From JASGDB01 sp049841315 (GTDB lineage: Bacteria; Bacteroidota; Bacteroidia; Flavobacteriales; Weeksellaceae), in NCBI GenBank assembly GCA_049841315.1, contig JASGDB010000030.1, positions 1 through 59,726 on the forward strand: a DNA stretch of 59,726 nt, written 5' to 3'. The translations under genes were made by a program, and so were the position numbers. A model generated the notes under the pieces. The model saw only the letters and a list, made by a program, of their open reading frames with translations, had not been told where the DNA came from and did not search any database. Positions 42,846 to 51,416 of the stretch are shown here, piece by piece (within the stretch, counting starts at the first letter, position 1; each line of letters opens with the position of its first letter).

Positions 42846-44108
42846 CTACTTCGCTGACTGAATTTGCATCACCTGAAGTCCGAACGCTTTTGAAGCCACT
42901 AAAAGGTGGTCGAAAATATCCGCTTTTATACGCTCATAATCCAAAAGGTCGGGATAAAGCGTGAAACAATAGATTTCCAAAGGCATTCCCTGCGGTGTAA
43001 TGTCGAGTTGCCTTGCGAGAATGGTATCAGTTTGGTCGATATTCGGATTGTTGTAGAGATATAGTTCCACATATTTTCTGTAAACGCCGATATTAGTGAG
43101 TTTACGATAATTCAGGTCTTCGTTTTCGTTGTTTTTCACATCGGGAGCGTCTAATTTTATTTTGTCCCGCATCGATTTCATATAATCCGAAATAAGGCTG
43201 ATTTTTTCTAATTTTTCAAACAGTTCTGCTTCCACAAATTCAAAGGAATTGGTATTAAAAATAATGGATTTTTTAATTCGCCTTTTGTTCCCGATTTTCA
43301 TTGATTCATAATTTTTCACTTCCGTATTCAGAAGGTCATACGTCGGAATCGTGGAAATCGTGCGGTCGAAATTCTGAATTTTGCTCGTTAAAATCGAAAT
43401 ATCCAAAATCGTTCCTTCCAGATTGTATTTATCGATGCTTACCCAATCTCCGGCTTTGTAAATCCGCTGTGTCGCAACGTGAAGACCGGTAATAAATCCG
43501 AGAATGAAATCTCTGTAAATCAAGAAAAAAACCGCCGTAAACGCACTGATATAGCCGAAAATCGTAGAACCTTTAATCCCGAAAAGAATACTGATACCGA
43601 TAATCGAAAAAATCACAACACCCAAAGCACGAGCCGTCTGCGAAACAGCTCTGATGGCGATTACGCGGTAATGGTCGTGTTTTAGTGCATAATAATATTC
43701 TGTGGCTTTCAGGGTTTTGTAAGCAAAATTGGCACTGAAAATCACTATCAGAAAATTTACGATTCTTGTGATAACGGTAACGGTATCTGGGTGATTATCC
43801 ACAAAAAAAATGGTAGGAATCGCTGTCAGACAAATCATCAGTGCGAGAATCCGACAGGCTGTAACTCCGGCTCTAACTTTATACAGGGAAGTAATGAACG
43901 GAAATTTTTCTTTTTTATAAAAAGTTCTTTTCAGCAAAATCTGAATAGTAAACCAGAAAAAAAAGTAAAAAAAAGTAAATATCAAAACCATTAATCCCAG
44001 TTTTGATATAATCTGTGCAACCAATATCAACCCGTTAGGAAAATTTTCCCTGATGAAAACGTGCATCGCACGGCTTATGGTCTGCAAAATATCGTGATTT
44101 TCGTTCAT
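42846..44108 (-). CDS. MscS-family mechanosensitive channel (YbdG-like)
   Basis: A channel of about 420 residues with five N-terminal membrane segments (first 40 residues partly soluble, then from about 25 to 190) and the MscS pore and cytoplasmic domain (FILGFITGLHVATQRIYKAGDWV, then GTILDISILTSKI). The long insert and C-terminus fit the YbdG-type small subfamily that releases solute under mild osmotic shock. Starts at 44120 and TTG 44123 are also in frame; 44108 leaves about 16 bases after the predicted transcript start. The -7 box lies inside a 70-base sequence duplicated at 53050. Confidence 0.87.
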   Translation of the reverse strand: MNENHDILQTISRAMHVFIRENFPNGLILVAQIISKLGLMVLIFTFFYFFFWFTIQILLKRTFYKKEKFPFITSLYKVRAGVTACRILALMICLTAIPTIFFVDNHPDTVTVITRIVNFLIVIFSANFAYKTLKATEYYYALKHDHYRVIAIRAVSQTARALGVVIFSIIGISILFGIKGSTIFGYISAFTAVFFLIYRDFILGFITGLHVATQRIYKAGDWVSIDKYNLEGTILDISILTSKIQNFDRTISTIPTYDLLNTEVKNYESMKIGNKRRIKKSIIFNTNSFEFVEAELFEKLEKISLISDYMKSMRDKIKLDAPDVKNNENEDLNYRKLTNIGVYRKYVELYLYNNPNIDQTDTILARQLDITPQGMPLEIYCFTLYPDLLDYERIKADIFDHLLVASKAFGLQVMQIQSAK

Positions 44109-44118
44109 TTCTAAGAGC

Positions 44119-44192
44119 ATCAAAATTTAGCAAAGATATTCTTTATGAGCCATAAAAATAAATTTCGGTAAAATTTAAACTGGCTCTAAATT
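44119..44192. repeat. Duplicated ~70-bp sequence, copy at mscS promoter
   Basis: About 70 bases (catcaaaatttagcaaagat ... gtaaaatttaaac) match 53052-53126 with few differences. On the minus strand it contains the -7 box TATCTTTG (44138-44131) and a GAGCCA / TGGCTC inverted pair. Confidence 0.85.
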
Positions 44193-44277
44193 CATTACGG
44201 CAAAATTACAAAAAAGGCGTTCGTTTTCGGTTTTTTAAATTTTAAAATGATTATTTTTATCGCATAATTTATCAAAA

Positions 44278-44769
44278 ATGAATTCCGATAATTTTATTTC
44301 ACTCATCAGCATTGCCATTATATTCATTGGAGTTTTAGGCACTTTTCTGCCGGTTCTTCCGGGATTGATTTTGTGTTTCGGCGGACTTTTGCTTTACAAA
44401 TTCGGAACAAACTCGGAGCTGTCAATGGTTTATATCTGGATTTTCGGGATTCTGACGGTGGCTTCTGCAATTCTGAATTATGTGATTCCGGCAAAAACCA
44501 ACAAAAAATACGGCGGAACACGCTGGGGAAGCGTTGGTTCGGTTTTAGGAACGATTGCCGGCTTTTTCTTTATTCCGCTTCCATTTGGATTTTTAATCGG
44601 AATGTTTTTGGGAGTTTTCATCGGAGAACTGCTTCATGATGCCAATGATAAGAAGAAAGCCTTTAACTCGATGAAAGGGGCTTTTATCGGCTTTATTTAC
44701 GGAACGGGATTTAGTTTTGTGGTGGGTTTGGCAATGTTTTTGGTGGTTTTAATCGACTTGTTTTTTTAA
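44278..44769 (+). CDS. DUF456 membrane protein
   Basis: A 163-residue inner-membrane protein with four or five hydrophobic segments and glycine-rich loops of the DUF456 family (TFLPVLPGLILCFGGLLLY, GTRWGSVGSVLGTIAGFF, GFLIGMFLGVFIGELL). Function of the family is unknown; it is widespread and of normal length here. It diverges from mscS and is followed after 14 bases by a lipoprotein on the same strand. Confidence 0.87.
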   Translation: MNSDNFISLISIAIIFIGVLGTFLPVLPGLILCFGGLLLYKFGTNSELSMVYIWIFGILTVASAILNYVIPAKTNKKYGGTRWGSVGSVLGTIAGFFFIPLPFGFLIGMFLGVFIGELLHDANDKKKAFNSMKGAFIGFIYGTGFSFVVGLAMFLVVLIDLFF

Positions 44770-44783
44770 TTAAATCTCTTATT

Positions 44784-45239
44784 ATGAATCATTTTTTAAC
44801 ACTATTAATAAGCCTGATGCTCGTTGTAGGCTGTAACAGCCGGAAAAATACAGCAACTGAATCTAATACCAATATGGAAATGCAGGAAAATAAAGACGGA
44901 AAAAACGGAATCATTTACCTGAAACAAGGCGAAACGCTTCTGAGGGAAGACCTGCAGATGAATATTACTTTTAAAGGAATCAGCGAAGACAGCCGTTGCC
45001 CGGAAGGCGTGAACTGCGCTTGGCAGGGCGTTGCTGTGGCGGAAGTGGAATTTCTCAGTTTTTATGCAAGACCGCAGACTGTAAAGTTTGCAACGGTAAA
45101 TATGGAATCCAAAGGATATTCGAATAAAGCGGAATACAACGGTAAGCGTTTTACTTTAGTAAGCCTGTCGCCGGGGAAAAAGCAGAACCAGAAAATAGAA
45201 TCTTACACGATTGGGATAAAAGTGGAAGAAAATAAGTAA
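44784..45239 (+). CDS. Lipoprotein of unknown function
   Basis: A 151-residue lipoprotein (lipobox LVVGC, Cys17). The mature part is a probable beta sandwich containing a paired-cysteine loop, SRCPEGVNCAWQGVAVAEV, a motif seen in uncharacterised Bacteroidota lipoproteins. Probably cotranscribed with DUF456. It converges on ung with 6 bases between stops. Confidence 0.75.
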   Translation: MNHFLTLLISLMLVVGCNSRKNTATESNTNMEMQENKDGKNGIIYLKQGETLLREDLQMNITFKGISEDSRCPEGVNCAWQGVAVAEVEFLSFYARPQTVKFATVNMESKGYSNKAEYNGKRFTLVSLSPGKKQNQKIESYTIGIKVEENK

Positions 45240-45245
45240 TAAATA

Positions 45246-45893
45246 TTACCACGAAATTTCGGAAATTCCTATTTCTTTCAAGTAATTGTTGATTTTGGAA
45301 AAAGGCCTGCTTCCGAAAAATCCGCGATGCACGGAAAACGGCGACGGATGCGGAGATTTAATCACAAAATGTTTGGAGGAATCAATGAGTTCCTCTTTTT
45401 TTTGCGCAAATGCACCCCATAAAACGAAAACCACATTTTCCTTTTTATCGGAAATTTCTTTGATGATGAAATCCGTAAATTTTTCCCAACCCAAATCTTT
45501 GTGCGAATTTGGCGAATGAGCCCGAACCGTGAGCGTTGCATTTAATAATAAAACGCCTTGTTTTGCCCAATCGTCCAATTCTTTGGAAGTTCTCTCAATG
45601 CCCAAATCATTTTTTAATTCAATAAAAATATTTTTGAGCGAAGGCGGAGCGACCACTTTATCCGAAACCGAAAAACACAATCCATTTGCTTGAAAATCAT
45701 TGTGATACGGGTCTTGCCCGATGATGACGGCTTTCACTTCGTCAAAAGGAGTGAGTTCTATTGCGCTGAAAATCCGGTCTTTTGGCGGAAAACATTTTCC
45801 GGAACTGTATTCCTGTTTCACCTTTTCCCAAAGGTTTTTGAAATAATCAGATTTTTTTATCGGGGCTAAAACGTCTTTCCAGTCCATATACAT
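45246..45893 (-). CDS. ung: Uracil-DNA glycosylase
   Basis: A 215-residue family-1 UDG that removes uracil from DNA. The catalytic Asp loop is IGQDPYHNDFQANGLCFSV near residue 60, and the His/leucine-intercalation loop HPSPFSVHRGFFGSRPFSK near 185. ATG at 45893 or 45887 fit; the longer frame from TTG 45911 would begin inside the predicted -7 box (tatttttg, 45916-45909), so it is rejected. Length is normal. Confidence 0.94.
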   Translation of the reverse strand: MYMDWKDVLAPIKKSDYFKNLWEKVKQEYSSGKCFPPKDRIFSAIELTPFDEVKAVIIGQDPYHNDFQANGLCFSVSDKVVAPPSLKNIFIELKNDLGIERTSKELDDWAKQGVLLLNATLTVRAHSPNSHKDLGWEKFTDFIIKEISDKKENVVFVLWGAFAQKKEELIDSSKHFVIKSPHPSPFSVHRGFFGSRPFSKINNYLKEIGISEISW

Positions 45894-45911
45894 ACGGGAA
45901 TTATGCTTCAA

Positions 45912-46250
45912 AAATACTAAACTTCCCGTAAAATGGAAATAATATACCTTTTCCGGGGCGTTCCGCCAAAGAAAAACAACTGATTTTCGTCATTAAAAAT
46001 TCAGAATTGATTTCGGGTGTTTATTTTTCATTCAACAAATTAAAGCAGACAATAAATACAGCAGGGAATATAGTTTTTAAATTTATCGTATTTCAATAAA
46101 TAATGTTAATATATTATGATTTTGATAATTATTACTCCGGAATAGGATATTTGTCATATCGAAAAATTAGGATTGAATAATTACTGACTGTAAATTTGTA
46201 TCAGAAAAAAGGTGAAAAATTTCTAAAATAATTAATTAAAATTTATAGAT
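45912..46250. other. Intergenic, promoter region
   Basis: This 339-base AT-rich region lies between ung and the first YceI gene. No gene or RNA was recognised. It holds the divergent promoters for both. Confidence 0.5.
46173..46198 (+). promoter_or_regulatory. Predicted promoter of the YceI gene
   Basis: TTG (46173-46175) and a perfect TAAATTTG (46191-46198) separated by 15 bases, somewhat shorter than the 19-base optimum. Confidence 0.45.
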
Positions 46251-46787
46251 ATGAAAATTATTAAGACAATTCTCAGCACAGCAACTATTGTGGGATTTTT
46301 AGTTTTTTCTCAATTTGCTACAGCGCAGGCACTTTCTCAGAAAAGTTCTAAAATCACAGTAGACGGAACATCATCATTGCACGATTGGACGATGATCGCA
46401 GGTGCTTCCACTTTCTCAGCAACGGTAAGCGGAAACAGCATTAGCAACGTGAAATTCACAATGCCGGTGAAAAACCTGAAAAGTACGAAAGGAAAAATGA
46501 TGGACAACAAAGCGTACAACGCTCTGAAAGCCGACAAAGCTCCGAACATTACGTTTACCGCTTCTGCAATCAATGTTGGAAAAAGCAACGTAACCGGAAA
46601 ACTTACCATTGCCGGAGTAACCAAAGAAGTGAGCTTCCCTGTAACTGTTGTAAAAAACGGAACATCCTACATGATTGAAGGAGCTGAAAGCATCAAAATG
46701 TCCGATTTCGGAGTGGAAAAACCGGGATTCATGGGTGTGAAAACGGGTGATGCTGTAACGGTTAAAGTAATCGTCGTAGCTCAATAA
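46251..46787 (+). CDS. YceI-family lipocalin-like exported protein (first copy)
   Basis: A 178-residue YceI protein: signal peptide to TAQAL, then the family start ITVDGTSSLHDWTM, KMMDNKAYNALKADKAP and the beta-barrel end KMSDFGVEKPGFMGVKTGDAV. YceI barrels bind an isoprenoid chain in the periplasm. It is followed 43 bases later by an outer-membrane barrel gene and then by a second, divergent YceI gene. Confidence 0.9.
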   Translation: MKIIKTILSTATIVGFLVFSQFATAQALSQKSSKITVDGTSSLHDWTMIAGASTFSATVSGNSISNVKFTMPVKNLKSTKGKMMDNKAYNALKADKAPNITFTASAINVGKSNVTGKLTIAGVTKEVSFPVTVVKNGTSYMIEGAESIKMSDFGVEKPGFMGVKTGDAVTVKVIVVAQ

Positions 46788-46830
46788 AAGCAAACAAAAA
46801 TCAATTATTAAAAAGTTAAATAAATATACA

Positions 46831-48180
46831 ATGAAAACAACTATTATTAGAACAGGTCTGCTGTCAGCGGTAGTAATGTCCGGACTGAATTTTGCGCAGG
46901 AAACTACAATGAGGGATTATTTAGCTCCTGAAAAAACAACAAGAAATATATTTGAAGATCCTAAAGTGGAAGCACCGGAATATGATGGAGTGAAAGTGGT
47001 AGTGGGCGGAGATTTTGCATTGCAGTTCCAGAGTTTGGACCACAGCACTAAGGCTGTTCTCGGACAAGACTACGTGCTGAACACAATGGGTGGAGATTTC
47101 AACCTGCCTACGGCAAACCTCGACATCAATGCCTATCTTGCCAAAGGTCTTAAAATGCACCTGAGAACTTATCTTTCCGCTCGCCACCATAACGAAGCGT
47201 GGGTAAAAGGAGGATATATCCAAATCGACAATCTGGATTTCATTTCCGAAGGATTTTTAAGCGGCATCATGAAAAATGCCAGAGTGAAAATAGGTATGGA
47301 TGAAATGAACTACGGCGACGGACACTTCAGAAGAACCGACAATGCGGAAGCAATCAACAATGCTTTTGTAGAAAACAATATTATGGATGCATTTTCTACT
47401 CAGGCATTCGGAGAGGTTTATTATTTCAAAGACGGATTTTTAGGAATGCTCGGGGTTTCCAACGGTAAACTCAACCAGAGTGCTACAAAAGGAACTAACG
47501 AAAACAAACCGTCTGTCTATGCAAAAGTAGGATATGACAAACAAGTAAACACTGATTTGAGAGTACGTTTAACAGGTTCTGTTATCAAAACCAACGGACT
47601 GAATACCAACGGTAAATTATACAGTGATGACAGAGCAGGTTCAAGGTACTACTATGTAATGCTGGTAACCAATACAGCAAACAGCGCATTATCCGATGCA
47701 ATGGGAGAATCCAACGCTTCTACAGGAAGATTCGACCCCGGTTTCAAAGAAATGACGGCTTTCCAGTTCAACCCTTTCATCAAATACAAAGGTCTTGAAT
47801 TCTTCGGAACTTTTGAGCACGCAAGCGGAAACAAAGTGTTGAATGCGACAACCAAAAGAGATTCCGACGGCGCTTACAACCAGTTTGCAGGAGAATTACT
47901 TTACAGATTTGGCGGAAAAGAACAATTCTACATCGGCGGTAAATACAACACCGTAAGCGGTAAAGACTACGACGGAGCTTTGGAAAGAAAAATCGACCGT
48001 TTCAATATCGCAGGAGGCTGGTATATGACTAAAAACGTACTCGCAAAAGTAGAATACGTAAATCAAAAATACAACCAGAGCGATGTGTGGAATGTGTATG
48101 ATGCCAACAAAGACCAAAAATCTGCACTTTCCGGAGGTAAATTCAACGGAATCGTTTTCGAAGCAACAATAGGATTCTAA
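46831..48180 (+). CDS. Outer-membrane beta-barrel (porin-like) protein
   Basis: A 449-residue protein with a signal peptide (SGLNFAQE) and an amphipathic strand pattern ending FEATIGF, the aromatic end of outer-membrane barrels. The start of the mature part is about 40 residues of soluble plug-like sequence. The central region KARVKIGMDEMNYGDGHFRR is shared by large Bacteroidota porin-like barrels of unknown substrate. It lies between two YceI genes. A strong terminator follows. Confidence 0.75.
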   Translation: MKTTIIRTGLLSAVVMSGLNFAQETTMRDYLAPEKTTRNIFEDPKVEAPEYDGVKVVVGGDFALQFQSLDHSTKAVLGQDYVLNTMGGDFNLPTANLDINAYLAKGLKMHLRTYLSARHHNEAWVKGGYIQIDNLDFISEGFLSGIMKNARVKIGMDEMNYGDGHFRRTDNAEAINNAFVENNIMDAFSTQAFGEVYYFKDGFLGMLGVSNGKLNQSATKGTNENKPSVYAKVGYDKQVNTDLRVRLTGSVIKTNGLNTNGKLYSDDRAGSRYYYVMLVTNTANSALSDAMGESNASTGRFDPGFKEMTAFQFNPFIKYKGLEFFGTFEHASGNKVLNATTKRDSDGAYNQFAGELLYRFGGKEQFYIGGKYNTVSGKDYDGALERKIDRFNIAGGWYMTKNVLAKVEYVNQKYNQSDVWNVYDANKDQKSALSGGKFNGIVFEATIGF

Positions 48181-48204
48181 TAATATTCCGGTAAAAATAC
48201 TGAC

Positions 48205-48245
48205 AAAAGGGAAATAAAAAATAGTATCGTTATTTCCCTTTTTTA
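48205..48245 (+). terminator. Terminator of the barrel gene
   Basis: Stem aaaagggaaataa / ttatttccctttt with a 10-base loop and T-run, 13 bases before the second YceI ATG. Confidence 0.85.
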
Positions 48246-48257
48246 AAAACTTTTGAT

Positions 48258-48761
48258 ATGAAACGAATTTTTTGGACATTTCTTTTAATTGTAAACTCAG
48301 GCATACAGGCAGTATCTGCTCAGGAAAATTTTGTTCAAATCAACGGAAGTACCAATATTAACAATTTTAAATGCATCAACAACGCTTTTAATCTTCCGGA
48401 AGGAACGTCTCTTACAGGAAAACTTCCCGCCATTGCATTGAAAGTAAACGATTTCGACTGTCATAACAAAGTAATGACAAAAGATTTCCGCGAAACCCTT
48501 CATTCAGACAAATATCCTAACCTTGATATTAAAATCCTGAAGTTTGTCAAAAATCAAAACGCTTACAGTGCGCAGGTAGAAGTCCTGATGATGAGCAAAA
48601 GCAGAACGTACAACGTTTCATTCAATCTGGAAAACGGAAAATATGTCGGAAAGAAAATGGTGAAATTCAGTGAATTCGGCATCCGGCCTCCGAAAAAAAT
48701 GGGCGGAATGATTATAGTGAAAGATGACCTCAACCTCATTTTCACGCTCTCCGCCAGATAA
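48258..48761 (+). CDS. YceI-like protein (second, divergent copy)
   Basis: A 167-residue exported protein (signal peptide ends VSAQEN) with a YceI-like barrel: VNDFDCHNKVMTKDFRETLH replaces the MMDNKAYN motif of the first copy, and KFSEFGIRPPKKMGG closes it. The pair differs widely, so this is an old duplication or a separate family member. It lies behind a terminator and may have its own short promoter. Confidence 0.8.
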   Translation: MKRIFWTFLLIVNSGIQAVSAQENFVQINGSTNINNFKCINNAFNLPEGTSLTGKLPAIALKVNDFDCHNKVMTKDFRETLHSDKYPNLDIKILKFVKNQNAYSAQVEVLMMSKSRTYNVSFNLENGKYVGKKMVKFSEFGIRPPKKMGGMIIVKDDLNLIFTLSAR

Positions 48762-48863
48762 AAAAAACAAACAGCTCCCTTTTATGTTAGTCCTTTATAT
48801 CAAATTTTTCTATTTTCACCTTTAATAACAATGCAGTAAATACAGTGAGAGTTGTTTTTTTTG

Positions 48864-48904
48864 GGAACTTGCGGGAAAGGTTTTTCTGCAAGTTCTTTTT
48901 TTAT
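48864..48904 (+). terminator. Terminator after the second YceI region
   Basis: Stem gaacttgc / gcaagttc over a 15-base loop, followed by seven T. Confidence 0.7.
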
Positions 48905-48913
48905 GGAAAAAAT

Positions 48914-49128
48914 ACCTGTTGTGCATTTAGAATTTTAAAAATAATATCAATAAACTCAAAGTTTTTTTAAAAAAAATACAAATTTTAGTGAGCAAAAGTG
49001 TTCCGTTTTTGACGGATTTATTAAGCAGAATCTTTATCACGGATTTATTCAAAAACTTTGCTTCCTAAAAAAAAGAAAATCATTGATAATCTTTGCGTTT
49101 GAAAAACATTTACAAATGCACAACAGGT
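48914..49128. repeat. 215-bp segment with 15-bp inverted ends (MITE-like)
   Basis: acctgttgtgcattt (48914-48928) and its exact complement aaatgcacaacaggt (49114-49128) bound an AT-rich non-coding interior. The motif aaatgcacaacag also occurs alone at 7327. No target-site duplication was confirmed. Confidence 0.6.
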
Positions 49129-49152
49129 GGATAAAATATATCATTGTATCTA

Positions 49153-49192
49153 AACCTAACGGATTTTCGAAACCCGTTAGGTTTTATTTTTT
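49153..49192 (+). terminator. Terminator without an obvious upstream gene
   Basis: Stem aacctaacgg / ccgttaggtt with an 11-base loop and T-rich tail. No coding gene ends before it. Confidence 0.7.
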
Positions 49193-49261
49193 AAGCCAAT
49201 TCACTCACAAATTTGAAACATTTAAACATAATTTCATACCTTTAAAACATAAAATTAAAAA

Positions 49262-51352
49262 ATGAAAAAAACAGTTTTAAGCATTATGGCACTTTCAGGG
49301 CTTTTATACCTGAATTCCTGCGGAACTACAAAGACCGCAACCACTACCACAGAAACTCATGTTACTCAAGAAGAAACACCTGCTGTGCAAACGAAAGACA
49401 AAGGGATCGCACTGGAATATATGGATAAAAGTGTTCGTCCGCAGGATGATTTTTTCAATTTCGTGAACGGAGGCTGGATGAAAACCGCACAGATTCCGTC
49501 CGACAAAGCAAGCTGGGGTTCATTCAATATGCTGCGTGAAGAAGTGGATGTCCGCTCTCTGGATATTCTGAATAATGTATTGAATCAAAAATATTCCGCC
49601 AATTCCGAAGGAGAAAAAATTCAGGCATTGTACGGAACTTTTATCGACTGGGACAAAAGAAATGCGGAAGGACTGAATCCGATTAAAACCCAGCTGGCAA
49701 AGATTGACGCTATCAAAACCGTTTCCGACCTTCAGAAATACCTTATCGAAGCAACGCCGGCAGGAGAAAATCCATTCTATGCGTGGCGAGTAAGCCCGGA
49801 TATGAAAAATTCCGTGATGAATGCAGTATATCTCGGCGGTCCGAGCCTCGGAATGGGGAAAGATTACTATCAGAAAATCAATGAAAGCAATACCAAAACC
49901 CTTGCGGAATACCAGAAATATGTGTCCAAAATCATGACGGTTTTAGGATACGGCAATGCAGACAAAACCGCACAAAACATTGTGGATTTCGAGAAAAAAC
50001 TTGCCGGAGATCTTCTTACGCTTGAGCAGGGTAGAGATGCCAATCTGCGCTACAACCCGAAAACCGTTGCCGAACTTTCTCAATTAACCAAAAAAATCAA
50101 TCTTCCGGATTATCTGAAAAAAGCAGGTGTCAATACCGATAAAGTCATCATCTCCGAGCTGAAATATTACCAGAACATGGATTCGTGGATGACGGACAAA
50201 AACATTCCGCTTATCCGAGATTTTATGAAATTCAGCCTGCTGAACGGAAATGCCGGGAATTTAGACCAGAAAATGGATGAAATGAAGTTCGATTTCTATT
50301 CCCGTTACCTTCAGGGACAGCAGGAACAGCGTTCCATGGATAAAAGAGGGCTTTCCGTGGTAAACGGAGTTTTGGGTGAAGCGTTCGGAAAATTGTACGT
50401 AGACAAATATTTCCCCGCAGAAGCCAAACAGAAAATGGAAACCTACATCGATTACATCAAAAAATCATTCAAAGTCCACATCGCCGGTCTGGACTGGATG
50501 TCTCCGGAAACCAAAGAAAAAGCACAGGAAAAACTGGCGAAATTTACCGTGAAAATCGCATATCCGGACAAGTGGAAAGACTATTCCAAATTGCAACTAC
50601 AGCTTCCTTCTCAGGGCGGAACCTATTATTCCAACATGGAAAAAATTTCTCAATGGCAGTATCAGAAAAATCTGAATAAAATTGGAAAACCGGTAGACAA
50701 AACAGAATGGGGAATGTCGCCACAGACTGTGAATGCGTATTATTCTTCGTCCAACAACGAAATCGTATTTCCTGCAGCAATCTTGCAGCCGCCTTTTTTC
50801 AATTTTGAAGCCGACCCTGCCGTGAATTTCGGTGGAATTGGTGCGGTAATCGGGCACGAAATTTCGCACGGATTCGATGACAGCGGTTCAAGATTCGACG
50901 GAGACGGAAATCTGAACAACTGGTGGACGGATTCCGACCGCAAAAATTTCGATATTAAAGTCGGTCAGCTCGCTTCTCAGTATGATAAATATGAGCCTGT
51001 TCCGGGAGTTTTCGTGAATGGTAAATTCACCAGCGGAGAAAACATCGGAGACCTCGGAGGTGTTGCCGTGGCTTATGATGCGCTCCAGATGTATCTGAAA
51101 GACCACGGAAATCCGGGAGAAATCAGCGGATATACGCAGAATCAGAGATTTTTCTTGAGCTGGGCAACCGTATGGAGAACCAAATCAACGGAAAAATACA
51201 TGACCAATCAGGTGAAAACCGACCCACATTCTCCGGGATATTTCAGGTCGTTTGCACCGCTTCTCAATGTAGATGCTTTTCATGAAGCGTTTGACATTAA
51301 GCCGGGAGACAAGCATTATGTAGCTCCTGAAAACAGAATAAAAATCTGGTAA
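49262..51352 (+). CDS. M13-family zinc metallopeptidase (PepO/neprilysin-like)
   Basis: A 696-residue lipoprotein (lipobox LNSC, Cys20) of the M13 family. The zinc site HEISHGFDDSGSRFD is near residue 545, the second ligand is in ENIGDLGGVAVAYDAL near 592, and the substrate motif VNAYYSSSNNEIVFPA near 491. The C-terminus PENRIKIW is the family end. It probably degrades peptides in the periplasm. The gene stands alone, bounded by an orphan terminator before and a GAAA-loop terminator after. Confidence 0.94.
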   Translation: MKKTVLSIMALSGLLYLNSCGTTKTATTTTETHVTQEETPAVQTKDKGIALEYMDKSVRPQDDFFNFVNGGWMKTAQIPSDKASWGSFNMLREEVDVRSLDILNNVLNQKYSANSEGEKIQALYGTFIDWDKRNAEGLNPIKTQLAKIDAIKTVSDLQKYLIEATPAGENPFYAWRVSPDMKNSVMNAVYLGGPSLGMGKDYYQKINESNTKTLAEYQKYVSKIMTVLGYGNADKTAQNIVDFEKKLAGDLLTLEQGRDANLRYNPKTVAELSQLTKKINLPDYLKKAGVNTDKVIISELKYYQNMDSWMTDKNIPLIRDFMKFSLLNGNAGNLDQKMDEMKFDFYSRYLQGQQEQRSMDKRGLSVVNGVLGEAFGKLYVDKYFPAEAKQKMETYIDYIKKSFKVHIAGLDWMSPETKEKAQEKLAKFTVKIAYPDKWKDYSKLQLQLPSQGGTYYSNMEKISQWQYQKNLNKIGKPVDKTEWGMSPQTVNAYYSSSNNEIVFPAAILQPPFFNFEADPAVNFGGIGAVIGHEISHGFDDSGSRFDGDGNLNNWWTDSDRKNFDIKVGQLASQYDKYEPVPGVFVNGKFTSGENIGDLGGVAVAYDALQMYLKDHGNPGEISGYTQNQRFFLSWATVWRTKSTEKYMTNQVKTDPHSPGYFRSFAPLLNVDAFHEAFDIKPGDKHYVAPENRIKIW

Positions 51353-51360
51353 ATGAATAC

Positions 51361-51392
51361 AAAAAAATCACTCGAAAGAGTGATTTTTTTTA
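51361..51392. terminator. Bidirectional terminator with GAAA loop
   Basis: Stem aaaatcactc / gagtgatttt closed by a GAAA tetraloop, T-run on both strands. It separates the peptidase from the convergent lipoprotein gene. Confidence 0.9.
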
Positions 51393-51416
51393 TAAATGAA
51401 AACTTAATAAAGCCTT

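Larger units (their letters stand above)
48762..49261. other. Intergenic with two terminators and an inverted-repeat element
   Basis: 500 bases without a supported gene. It holds a terminator (48864-48904), a 215-base segment bounded by 15-bp perfect inverted repeats (48914-49128) and a second terminator (49153-49192). The short frame at 49083-49265 crosses these and is not a gene. Confidence 0.6.

Noticed and set aside
49083..49265. Short frame of 60 codons before the M13 peptidase
   Set aside because: It crosses an inverted-repeat end and a terminator, and its sequence is low-complexity.
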